Below are positions 23,134 to 34,381 of a DNA stretch of 64,000 bases, piece by piece. Source of the DNA: Dipteris shenzhenensis (lineage: Eukaryota; Polypodiophyta; Polypodiopsida; Gleicheniales); the NCBI GenBank assembly GCA_047967505.1, contig CM106540.1; one strand, given 5' to 3'. Both the position numbers and the translations under genes were made by a program. How positions within the stretch are numbered: the stretch's first letter is position 1; each line of letters starts with the position of its first letter. The notes beneath the pieces were generated by a model that saw only the letters and a list, made by a program, of their open reading frames with translations, did no database searches and was not told the origin of the DNA.

Positions 23134-24920
23134 TGTCTTTATGTTCAATAAGTAGCTCTAGTGAGGATGAATCCCTTCGTATCCACCATCACAAAATGTG
23201 GTTGGAGCAAAAAATCAAATGTATGTGTGATCGATGTTGAGGAAACAGGTATCTTGCACACATAATTACACTCAATCACATCTCAAAGTATGGAGAATGT
23301 GGGATGCGACCATAAACATGGTAAGTGTTAAAGAGTTAAGGTTGGTTGAGATACCTATGGGTGTTCATATGTTTGAGTTATGATCCCATTTTAATTTGAT
23401 ACAGGATGTAGTGCCACACCCGCATATGTTGGCCTATGCTTGTCATGAGGAGGCGAAGCATCGGCGATATGAGGTGGGATCTTTAGGAGAGACCGTTATG
23501 GATGCATGGAGTGATGGTGATAGTAGCCCTCCACCATTACCTCATGAGGCCGTGGAGGAGGAGGTGTTTGATGATATGGTGCAGGATTTATATGTCCATC
23601 AATCCTTAGGTAGGGATGATAGCATGGAGCAAGACGATCTTTTTACCGCAACATCAACTCCACTATTTGAGGGGTATACATTCTCTGTTCTACGTGCCTC
23701 CCTTGAGTTACTAAACTTGCATACCATATATGGATGGAGCAATGCATGTTTGAATGAATTACTCAAGTAAGCTTTGAAGTCTATTTTGCAAACATGGTGA
23801 ATTATGCTAGTGGGTAAATTACTCGAATGCTTTTTCTCATTTATGGTCTTCACATGCAGGCTATTGTGTAAAATGCTTCCAAGGGAGAATAAATTACCGA
23901 CCTCAAGAGATATGGCAAGGCAACATGTAACCTCTCTTGGAGGATTAGATTACAAGTGCATCCATGCATGCGTCAATGATTGCGTTCTATTTCGTGGACC
24001 ACATAGGGATGAAAGAGAGTTTCCTACTTGTGGAGACATAAGATATAGAGCAGATCTCAAAACTTTGGATGTGCCTTGTAAGGTTCTGTGACATTTTTCC
24101 ATAATCTCTCGCATCCAACATATGTTCAAGTGCAAATCCATTGCAGAGCTCATGTCATGGCATTCCTCCCATCGATCAACCGATGGCAAGTGGAGAACTC
24201 CTACAGACACTCTGCATGGAAGCATACTGAAGACACATGGCGAAGCTTCAAGGAAGAACCTAGGAGCTTGAGACTTGGATTGGGTATGGACCCATTTGTT
24301 CTCAAAAGCACCTCTTACAATGTATGGCTAGTGATATTGGTGAATTATAATCTTCCACCCTCTATGGCAATTAAGAAAGGACATGTTATGTTATCCCTTC
24401 TAATTCCAGGAAAACATGAAGTAAAAAATCTTGATGTTTATTTGGAGCCTTTGATTGATGAGCTAGAGATACTTTGGAGAGGTATCGAGGTGCATAATGT
24501 GAGCATGCCTCCCTCGTCACACGAGACTTCAACTACAAAGTAGTCTTGATGTGGATGATGCATGACTTCCCAGGCTATGGCGAGTGTTCAGGTAAGCATT
24601 GAACTTTTAATTATGAGTAGGCAATCGATGTCGCATCCTAAACCCACCTTCAACTCTTAATTGCATCTATTGTTGAGGTCTCACTACATCAGGTTACCAT
24701 GCATGTCCTGTTTGTGGTCCTTTGCTAGTTGCCTCACGGGCAGACGCATTGAATAAGATCATCTATGAGAATCACCATCGATTTCTTCCACTTGATCATC
24801 CTAGATATGTCGCCCCTTGGAATGAAGTTCCCTCACAGTCACTCACTATAGGAGATTGGATGAGAATTTGGGATGGTTCCATGACTCCTCCACCACTTGG
24901 CATGAGCCGATAAGGGTTTG
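23134..24920 (+). pseudogene. CACTA (En/Spm) transposase, TNP2-like, with introns
   Basis: The conceptual protein follows the plant TNP2/Transposase_21 order. An N-terminal Cys-containing block (CMCDRC then HISKYGECG, 23220-23300) comes first, then an acidic region. Next are NLHTIYGWSNACLNELLK, KMLPRENKLPTS, the CIHACVNDCVLF block (near 23960), ELMSWHSS..STDGK (near 24155), VNYNLPPSMAIKKGHVMLSLLIPG (near 24335-24410), DVYLEPLIDEL, MWMMHDFPGYG (24549-24581) and CPVC...HRFLPLDHPR (24705-24810). Three GT-AG introns restore these blocks: 23321-23404, 23767-23859 and 24592-24692. It is inactive: stops at 23238-23240 and 24089-24091, and frameshifts near 24208 and 24515. The 3' end is lost where LINE sequence begins. 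Confidence 0.9.
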
Positions 24921-24924
24921 TAAC

Positions 24925-27193
24925 TAGCTGATGTGAATACAGGGTTGCTCAAACTCTTTCCCAAGAAGCAGTCAACATTGAGGGTGGGTGATTGGAGGCC
25001 CATTACAATACTAAACATCTCTTATAAAGTGATAGCCAAAACACTGGCGATCAAAATTCAAAACCTGTGCATGCGAATAGTGGATAAAGAACAAAATGGG
25101 TTCATCAAGGGAAGGGAGATAATGGAAAATATTTTGAATGTATCTTCTATCCTTGATTTTTCTTGTGCCATTGGACAGAGGTTTATTTGGGCTAGAATTC
25201 GACAAGGCATATGATCACATTGCTTGGGAATTTATCTATGCTATTTTGGAGCATCTAGGATTTGGGGAGCGCTTTGTGAGAATGGTGCAGTCTCTTTTTT
25301 GCTAATGCCTCGGCCTGTCTTTGTCTAAATGGTGGAGTGGTTGGGACCTTTGATTTCTATAGGTCGGTGAGACAGGGAGTATCCCTACCCTCAGGGAGTC
25401 ATTTCAACATGCAAATGTTTGCTGATGATCTGGTGGTCTTTGTATAGGAATCTAAAAGGAATGTGGATGCCCTATTTCAGGCTATTCAAGATTATTGTGA
25501 TGCATCTGGGTCTATTTTCATTCTCTCAAAAACGTTTGCCATCAGGGCGAGTTTGGATGCCTTACCAGATTGGGCGGCTAGAGGGGAGATTGTGCAGTAT
25601 TTGGGTGCACCCTTGGGACTTGGAATATCTTTGAAACAAAGATTTTTATGGTTCAAGGAGTGGCTACTTCAAAAATTAGCTGACTGGCATGGCTTGAAAA
25701 TGGGCTGAAATGCTAGGGCCCTGGTGATTAATCAAATTTTATCTATTGCGACCACCTATATTGCTTCGGTGTGGAACTTCAAAGATTCACATTGGAAGCA
25801 GATTGAGTGGTTATTTAGATATTTTCTATGGGCAGAGGATGGTAATTCACGAAAATGCCACTATGTTCCTTGGGATGAGACCTCAATGGCTCGATGCTGT
25901 GGGTTGAAGTGGCTAGATTTTTCGTAGATAAAGTGGATGTAAGAAGATAGGCCAATGGTCAGGTCTATCTTGGTATGATAAGGTGGTCTTGTATTTTCCA
26001 CTGAAATTGTTAGGGCCAAATTTTATTTCAGGCTTGATAAGCGCATGGAAGCAATGTATTAGCTTGTTGGAGTGGAGAGGGAGTACCGGGATGCAGGGGG
26101 ATGCAAGTTTGTTGGAGCATATTTGGCGGAGATGTGCTATAATGATAAATCAAAAACTGTTAGCGACCTTGGACTTGCTGAGAGCAAGATCTCTCCACAG
26201 AAAGGGCGTGAGTTCCAGCTTTGGGACTGTAAGGTGGCTTTTTGGAAGACGCTCCATCAAGTTCATTGTGAATTCAGGTTATCCGAGGCTAACACATCAT
26301 TTCTATCCAGAATTGTGGCTGCAGTTGCACAATGGTGGCCATCCAATCCCTTTCCGGCCTCTTTGCTTTGGAGAAGTAAGTGCTGGATGATTGGGAGAAC
26401 TGGGCTCAGCAAACTCACAGCCAAGGTGGTCTACATGCAGTTACTATGCAGGGGCGAATCAAGAGAAGATTTGAATAGCAAATGGAATCTCTATTGGGGC
26501 AAGGCGTGGTGAAAAGAGCGATTCAAAGCCATCTGGAAGTCTTACCTGCCAGGGAAGCAATCTTTTTTGTTGTGGAAAATTCTTCATTGTTGGCTCCCGG
26601 TTAGAGGTAGATTATCGAAATGGATGGCAATCAATCCAATGTGGTGTGTGTGGGTTGGCAAGGGAATCAGTTAAACACTTGTTCTAGGAATGTTGCACTA
26701 TCAGGCAAGTTTGGAAACAGGTGGAGAAGGCAGTCACACTTGCAGGGCTTTGGCAGGCGTTTGAGCTCAATTGGAAGTTAGTGTTGTTTGGGGACACAAT
26801 TAAGTTACCATCAACCTTAGCATGTAGCTGGGTGCATATCAGAGCTTGTGTATGCTTAGCGATCTAGTACTCCCATAACTCCTTGGTTTTTTGCCGACAG
26901 ATTTCAGTGGGTGTCAGAGATTCGATGATTGTAGATGAACTGAAAAGGATTGTCTCGGATTGTGGAGTCTTGCTTATGAGAAAGGACTCTTTATTAGGGT
27001 CATGTCTATTGGAGATCATCCACTTTTTGTAGTGTCTGGGAATTGCGTGGCAGTGTAGGCCTTGGGCAGTTGCCCTTTAGCTGGGCCATCTTTTGTTGTA
27101 GTTTTGTATCTAGGTCTCCCTGGGGCTTGACCTTCCCCCTAATAGTCAGCTTTATTTTTTAATAATAATTATTATAAATAAATAAATAAATAA
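24925..27193 (+). mobile_element. LINE (plant L1-like), 5'-truncated
   Basis: Reverse-transcriptase and C-terminal zinc-binding regions of a non-LTR retrotransposon are present, ending in a 3' UTR whose tail is a run of TAAA units (27170-27193). This 3' tail is typical of plant LINEs. The endonuclease and ORF1 are absent, as expected from 5' truncation during target-primed reverse transcription. Its left end abuts the CACTA transposase at about 24925, so it probably inserted into that element. Confidence 0.9.
24933..26850 (+). pseudogene. LINE reverse transcriptase / zf-RVT pseudogene
   Basis: Blocks in order: LFPKK...DWRPITILNISYKVIAKTLA (24950-25050), the NGFIKGR motif (near 25097), FDKAYDHIAWEF (25197-25232) in another frame, SVRQGVSLP (near 25366), then MFADDLVVF (near 25418). 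The catalytic FADD survives, but the ~50-70 residues usually lying between RQG and FADD are missing. The thumb region continues with YLGAPLG (near 25602) and SVWNFKDSHWKQ. A C-terminal SFLLWKILHCWLPVRGRL block (26565-26610) matches the zf-RVT domain. Several stops and frameshifts (for example at 25446 and 25709) show it is dead. Confidence 0.88.
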
Positions 27194-27459
27194 AGGCAAC
27201 CTTCAGTTCCATTCGAGATTTTTCAATTTCAACCAACAATTTTGTATGCTCAACCAAGTTTCATGAGGTTTACTAAATGGTGAGCATGCCCTTGCATTAC
27301 AATACCCCCCTCTCCCATCCCCCAAAAAAAAGAAAAAGTACATTCACAACAAAGGTAGCTCTTTTTTGCCATGCTAAAGTGGGAGAAGATTTTGGCTAAT
27401 TTGAGCCAAAGTGTGTTTTCTTTTTGTATTTGGTCAACATGACTTTTTTTAAATAATTG

Positions 27460-27910
27460 AGGGTAGTGTTAGCTAATATGTTAGTTTGTTTGCCCTAACC
27501 TTAACTTATTATAAGTTAGTTGAGGTTATTGTTAACTAATATCTTAGTTTGTTTTCCCTAGCCTTAAGTTATTATAAGTCGTTAATGGGCATTAAAGGTT
27601 GCCTTTCTTTAGTATTACCTCAATTACTCTTTCATTAAAGTATGGCCATTGAATATTTTTAAAAGTACTTATTATTAATGGGCATTATAGGTTGTCTTTC
27701 TTTATTACTATCTCAACTACATTTCCTTTCATTAGAGGATGAAATTGAGCTTAGTGTTAAGAATTCTATTAGTTTGTTTACCCTAATTGTAACCTATTAT
27801 AGTACTTTGTTAATGGACATTAAAAACTTGCTTTCCTTTAGTAGTACCTCAACTACTCTTCTTTTCATTATGATAGGACCATTGGCCATTTTAGAAAGAA
27901 TTATTAAAGG
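27460..27910. repeat. Diverged short direct repeats
   Basis: The words ttagtttgtttnccctan and aatgggcattaaaggttgcc with ctcaactactctt recur about every 60-100 bp at 27460-27700 and 27770-27910, and again at 29050-29215. This is an old, decayed tandem array. No coding. Confidence 0.7.
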
Positions 27911-28022
27911 GCATGATAGATTGCATTGGGAAAAAAGGAAGCCCATTTTGGGGCCTTGAGAGAAATTCATGATTCCTTCATTTTTCTTTCCTCTAAAACA
28001 ATAAAATATAACATAACCCGAC

Positions 28023-28357
28023 TGACGTACAATGCAGAATTTGGTATTTCTAACATCATCGGTGCGTCCGGAGCAGGGCAAAACCTCCTAAAATGCTTTT
28101 GAAACGTCGAAAACATTCCCCCGGAGGCTCGGAAGAGGCCAAAGAGTCATGGAAAGCGACTTGTACAAATAAAAGCAATTTGATGGGTCTAACCTGTCAA
28201 ATTGCTTTTATTTGTATAGGTTGCTTTCCGGGCCTTTCTGGCCTTTTTCAGGCCTTTGAGGGCTCGTTTTCGACGTTTTAAAAGCCTTTCTGAGGGTTTT
28301 GGCCTGCTTCGAATGCATCGATGATGTCATAAATACCAAATTTTGCACCGTATGTTA
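28023..28357. repeat. Long imperfect inverted repeat (hairpin)
   Basis: The arms 28023-28183 and 28197-28357 are each ~161 bp and pair across a 13-base loop (28184-28196). The 20 bp next to the loop (tacaaataaaagcaatttga and its complement) are perfect. Outward, shared blocks include tttggtattt, catcatcg, aacgtcgaaaac and gcttttraaacg. Termini pair as t(g/a)ac(g/a)tac. No clear target duplication flanks it. It could be a fold-back MITE, or a young hairpin RNA locus able to yield small RNAs. No open frame of note. Confidence 0.88.
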
Positions 28358-30266
28358 GAGATAATAAACTATCTCAAGTGTCCTCATTGAATGCAAACTC
28401 GACCGCATTTCTTTTGTTTTCCTTTTTCTAAAATTTTCAACGTTACATTGGCTCTCCTTTGATTGGTGGAGGGCTATTTTCTTTCTTGGCTCAAAGGCCC
28501 CAAAATGAGCTCCCTATTTTCCTAATGCCTTGAATCTTTAATAATAAGTCAAGTACTCTTTCTTTGCCTGGAATCTTTAGTACTGTGTCAGCTACTCTTT
28601 CTTTCATTAAGGGCATTTTTCCACGAGCCCAAAAATGCGACGCTGAGGGCACACAAGATGTGCACTAGCTACAAGTTCAAGAACCTCTTTAGTGGCAATA
28701 ATTTAATCACATGATTCTTTATAGGGTGCTTGCCTGAAACAATTACCACCACGACTGGTGACTTGTATAATTTTGTTCCCCTCGGGCCTCCCTTTGCATA
28801 GGTGAAACTTGAAGGACAACTAGTAACAACAAGTCAAAATGACATGGTACACTGGTGCTAGGATATGCACCTCTCCAATAAGAGGTTCCATTTTGAGAAC
28901 TTGAGGGTGCATAAATATGCCCTATACATTTCAATGAGTGAACTTCTCCAAGGTGTCCCAACTCCACTTCAACATGTGTGTTGCGTAAGATAAGGCCACA
29001 TTGTTTTCCTTTGTATATGGTAAACATGATTCATACCCTAACCCTAACTTATGAATGGGTATTAAAGGTTGCCTTTCTTTAATAAATTACCTCAACTACT
29101 CTTCCTACATTAAAAAAGGTCCATTCACCATTTTAGAAAGCGGTTATTAACGAGCATTAAAGGTTGCCTTTGCTTAGTACTATCCCAATGTGACTCTTCC
29201 TTCCATTAAAGTAGGCCGTAGTGGTTTTACAACCTCACATTTGAAAGGGGGTGGGGGATTGTTTTCCCTTGTCATGTGGTCACTCTATAAACATGTAAGG
29301 TAGTAGGTTCATTCATAGAAGGAGACTTATGAATTTCGGAGACTCATAGTCCATTAACAAACAAGAGAGGGTTTTAAAAATACTTATCTAATATACCTAT
29401 AGTATGTACATGTAAGGAGGGGACTTTTAAATTCAGAATCACAAGATGCATGGAGGGAACTTTAAAGTTGAAAATTACATATAACTAAGTACACATAAGG
29501 AGGGACTTATATATTTAGAATTACAACATGTAAGGAGAGCACATTTAAATTCAAAATTTCAACATGGATATGTATAGAAGAGGGGTAAACAATTTGCAAG
29601 AAAAGATTAACATTTAAATCTAGGGGTATTTTCAATGTGCACATGTTTAATGGCTTTATACATAGTGACCATCTCGAGTTCCATAAAGGAAAGGACACTC
29701 CAAAGAGGGACACTACATGTATGATACGGTGGTACTAAAAGCTCTATGTGAGACGAAACTATTAGCAATAGCTATTAGGAGTCCTGTTAGCTACTAGGTG
29801 CTGCTACTAGTACTTAGCTAATACATCCTATGCAGAATTCTTATTAAGGAATACACCACAAGAATTATACAGTAGGAACTAAATAATGTCATATGAAGAA
29901 AAATTAAGGGTTTTTAAGTTATCTAATATAGTACTAACTAGCAAAAAGAGTGGTTCACCTTGAGATCATTAGGGGGAATGGGGCATGTGAAAAACATTCA
30001 TGAGCCGACTTTTATCTTCAAACAAATGTTATGTGTAGATCTTTAAACATACAAGAATTTCACTTAGCATTTTAATTCCTAGGAGTATTTCCAATTATGG
30101 AAAGGTTGGTGATGTCCTCATGCATGTACATGAACAAGAGTAAATGGTCTTTCTCCACTCTTCCCTTTCGTTACTACTTTTAGTATAAACCATATATCCA
30201 TTGAAGCTCCCAGGGCTACCTAGGCTTTCCAAATGTGAGACGAGGATGGTTTCCCCTCCACTACTT
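28358..30266. other. AT-rich intergenic DNA
   Basis: Contains another copy of the gggcattaaaggttgcc repeat (29050-29215) and several words of the type aaggaggggact (29410-29550). No gene is recognisable. Confidence 0.55.
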
Positions 30267-30305
30267 AGAGAGAGAGAGAGAGAGAGATCATGCACGTTCG
30301 TGTGC

Positions 30306-30342
<37 letters not shown>
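30267..30342. repeat. (AG)n and (GT)n microsatellites
   Basis: (AG)n at 30267-30287 and (GT)n at 30312-30342. Confidence 0.93.
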
Positions 30343-30346
<4 letters not shown>

Positions 30347-30460
30347 GCCTATTAATCCTCTCTCTCTTCTCTCGCTAATTTTCTAATCCTCCACTTCAAT
30401 CCCACTTTTTCATACCATTTCATGCATCCAACTTCCCTTCCCTATTTCCATTCATTGCTT

Positions 30461-33372
30461 CTATCTTGGAATTCAGAATAGTACTCACAAGTATTAGGTT
30501 CTAATCCTCCTTTTCGTATACATCCTGCCTCCTATGGGTGGTAGTCATCACCATAAGAGGGTTATCAATTACGAGGGGGCTTTTCCTTTTCTCTTTGAAA
30601 AATTCTATATTTATCCATGAAAATAAAAGGCCGGCTCATGCTGAGCTCCATTCTTACTTTTACTTAGCAATGATGCTATTCTGGTTTATGCAAATTCATA
30701 CAAACATGTAAGGTTCTTGTAAGTCATTCCTCCAATATCTCATCAAAGGTATCCAAGACCTCTAATGCATATTGTTAATTACACTTGTCTCATTTGTCTC
30801 AAAATATCTTACTAACTCAAAATACTAGGGTTATTCTATAAATTCAAAAAATAAATGTCTTACATAGAGTACTTTGAGCATGTTTCCGTAACAAGCTTCT
30901 GTTGGGTGCAGATGCAGATAACGGCCTCTGCTTGGCTCCAAAAAGTCTCATTGTATAGTGTTATATTGCTATAGATGAAGGGTCCCCCTTTTTTTTCTGT
31001 TAATCATCAAACCACTTGGAAAAGTGGCCAAAGTCACTTGCATCAATCAAGTAAAAGCAAGAGTTAGGACTGTTGTCTTTAACTTGTAACCGCAAGCTTC
31101 AAAGCTCAGCCATGGTTGTCATCCCTGTCATTCCCAACAATTTATCAATTTATCAGCAAGAGGAAGGGAAGTTTGCATAAGAAATCATAATTTATTTCAA
31201 AAAATAGTACTCCGTTGTACCAACCAAAAGCATTACTATTCACATAGTAGGGTTAAGTCTGAATATTGTACATATTAAAGTCGTGATGGGTTTCAAGCCC
31301 ATCCCCACCATGAAGCGTCTGGGAATCAAGAAAATGTTATGGGTAAGTAGAGCTATCCCTCTAATTCTGCATTCAAATGCAACAATAATGCTGTATAATT
31401 GCAGCCTCTAAGGTATTGCGCATGCATCAATTCAAGCCTAAAATTAAGTCAGATTATTCAATGTACATCCTGTGCCTAGTAGCTATTTTTTTGGAAGGTG
31501 CAGTAGTATTTACTATAATGGTATCATTCCATTCTAATATTTTCAAATAGTACCATCCTTGCATAATTGTATAAAAGATCAAGATAATTTCCATCTAAAC
31601 TTGTGATGGCTCTTTTGCAGCTCAGGTCCTTTGAAATGCAATCCATCATTCATTCATGGGATTGGTCTCCTTAGCAACCCGTTACTACATAGTCATGCAG
31701 CTTGCTCAGTTCTGAACCTGCTTGGAATACAAAATAAGAGGGTTAGTAGTTGCTGACAGTTTATCCTAGTTAAAGGGAACAATTGTTGATAGTTCATCCT
31801 AGCTCACAGCAAACTGTTGACCCCTGGGATTCCAGTAAAGTAGGGAGATCAAGTTAATGTATATATACTTTGAAGTATATTCATGAACAGAGGTACAGGC
31901 AATCCCGTTCCTCCATATCATCTATCAGTCTCGTGTCCTTCAGGAGTATAGAGTGATCAGATGAGGGCCCCAACCATAAATCTTATAGTAATCATTTTTT
32001 CTAAACGGTTTTCATCTCCGTAGTTTTGTACTATATAGCAGCTAGTTTGGACGTGAAATATTTCATGTCTTCGCGACTCCAGCATGGAATACGCCCATAT
32101 AACGGTCATATGTGTTGCAACTACATCTGCTAAGGATCAGAGGATCTACCGAGTTGTCTGACCTCCTAATGCTGGGACAACTAAGTATTATCTCGTAATG
32201 CTGGGACAACTAAGTATTATAGCTCGAATGAGTGACTAGGAAAAAGATTAAGCAGTGCCTCTTGATTGTGGTAGTAAGTCGGTCGACGCCCATCATCCTA
32301 ACGAAGGACTCATAACGAGTAGTTCGGCCCATCGCGAGTGTCCAATTGTGCCTTGAGGTAGAGCTAAGGTTCGTTTCTATTCAGTTGTCTGAGTATCAGT
32401 GAATATCGTGATAAAATGATGGGCCGACGAAAGGTTTAATTACGTCCAACCGCTCAGGTGGCTATCCGGGATTTCCCGCTCGTGATCATAGTTATCGTGT
32501 GTCCTTCTCCATCGAGATTATCAAAGCTATCTCCAGTATTTTATCCTTGCTTAGCAGGACCCGACCATCCCGTCTTGCAAACTTTCTCGGACCGTATGTG
32601 GTAGAGCTCTAGGCTACAGTACTAGTGCTAGATGCAGGAGCAGCAGGGACTCAGATGTTAAACACTAGTCAATATGGGAGCACTTCATCGGAGGTTCTGT
32701 TAGGCTGGCTCCGGGCTATTGTGTCTTCATGAGTTGAGACAAGGTATAGCATTTGGAGCGGCGTATAGCGAGAGTAAACATCGGGCTGGTGAGGAGCTTT
32801 AGAGCGAGTATCTCAAGTGGTTATTTAGCCGCTTGTAGCCAATGCTTGAGAGCCTCTACAATCTGCCACCCTCCTACATCACTCATCATTCAATCGCATA
32901 TGTGGGCATGTCCATCTCGGGTGTGTTCGCTGCTTCAGCGTGCTATCTTCCAGCACTCGGCCATTCCTAGGTAAGATCCTCCATCAAGAAGGTCCGCCAA
33001 CTAGATAGAACCATTTCGTTAAGGAGACCTTCGTAAAAGTACAGAAATGTCGATAGCTATTTATGTGCCTTGAGTCTTTGCTCAGAGACCATGCTCCGCG
33101 GGTTGTAGACGAAAAAGTAAACAAGAAGATAAGCGAGAAAATAAACGCGTCCTGGTTGCGGCAGCTTTGTAAGGGCACATGAAATCCATAGTCGGCCGCT
33201 GCTGACTAATGCCCATCACGCTTAGAACTTCAGAGCAGTTCTTAACACTGCTCGATTATCGCCCTGCTCCTTTCCATACCCATGTAGTTCTCAACGTGCT
33301 TCTGCTCATTGCCTTCAGCTTCCTAGAGAGCATATGGGCCCTGAGCTTTCATCAGACATGGCATGTGACCTA
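30461..33372. repeat. Large tandem duplication, copy A
   Basis: About 2.9 kb that aligns collinearly with 34382-36920. Shared landmarks include tgcctcctatg, ggccggctcatgctgagctc, tagtagctatttttttgg, ctccgtagttttgtactata, gcaggagcagcagggactc and aaataaacgcgtcctsgttg. Copy A alone has about 215 bp at 32740-32955. No coding sequence is recognised. The right part (32240-33370) is less AT-rich than its surroundings, which could hint at an organelle-derived or foreign segment, but I cannot name its source. Confidence 0.9.
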
Positions 33373-34246
33373 TCTATAAGTGGAGCAACCAGTGGAGGAT
33401 GCGTAGAGGCACTGGCTCTGTTGTAAAGCTCCTCGTCCCCCTGGCAAGCTTCATAAGAAGTGCCTGGAGGGTGCTCATGTTGGTAGCGCTAAGGAACAAG
33501 CAAACTTCCGTCTACTGCTATGGATAGTGGTGATCGAAAAACAGTGGGGGGAGAAATGACTCGCCATCCGGGTTAGTCTGCTGAGGTTCCGTTGGCGCGT
33601 CCAAGGCTCTAAATGCCTGTCAGGTGCCTTCCTCCCTCGTGCAAAGCTCGGCGTCTCCAACCGTCAGAGCTTTGGGCCAAGTCTGAGCGGTCTGGCAGTC
33701 TGCAGATTTGGCTCACCTCGTCTACTGTTCCTGTTCTGATCGCGAGGAGGGCGACTCTCGAGGTCCTCAGGAGGCTTTGGATACCCTCAGTTTCTGGTGG
33801 GAGAGAAAGGGCGGTCAAAGTGTACGGGGCTCCATGGCACGCCATCACATCATTGCCTTTTGGTGGTGGAGGGATTGAGGTCAAGGACCTTTGTCCTTAT
33901 CCGGTGTCTCTCAAATCCTATAATATTGTTTTCAAAAATCCCCTATCACCTCTCCGGTTTCATGTATATTTGCGGGTATGTTGGGGTATATCCCTTGCCC
34001 TGTGTATAATTTCCTAGGACCTTTAGAAAATAGGGTCTCCCCTACTTAGGATCTGTTTCTCCTCTAAGATATCCGTTTTTTGGATCATTTCTATCGTCAG
34101 TATCAGGTTTTCCTCTTATCTGGTGTGTGCCTAGATTGGTATATATTGCTATTAAATATACCAGTGCATTCATTTATAGGAGTGAACTAGAGTTTACACG
34201 GGGTCTGTATCTCCTTGTTTGGTATATCGGGTCCTCCCTTTGGGAA

Positions 34247-34277
<31 letters not shown>

Positions 34278-34381
34278 GCCCGCCAATCCTCAATCCTATA
34301 GCAGGTCCGACCTTATGAAGTTAGTGTGGGCAGCCGTCCGCCCATCTTCATAAATTGGGTCGGATTGTTGCGCCACTATAG
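33373..34381. repeat. Spacer with modules shared with 46.5-47.3 kb
   Basis: Segment 33373-33540 matches 46515-46654 in inverted orientation (landmarks gcaagcttcataagaag, tagcgctaagg). Segment 33830-34250 matches 46890-47310 in direct orientation (landmarks aaaaatcccctatcacctc, gggtatgttggggtatatc, attggtatatattgctatt). The part between 33540 and 33830 is GC-richer and unassigned. A (GT)n run lies at 34247-34274. Confidence 0.88.
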
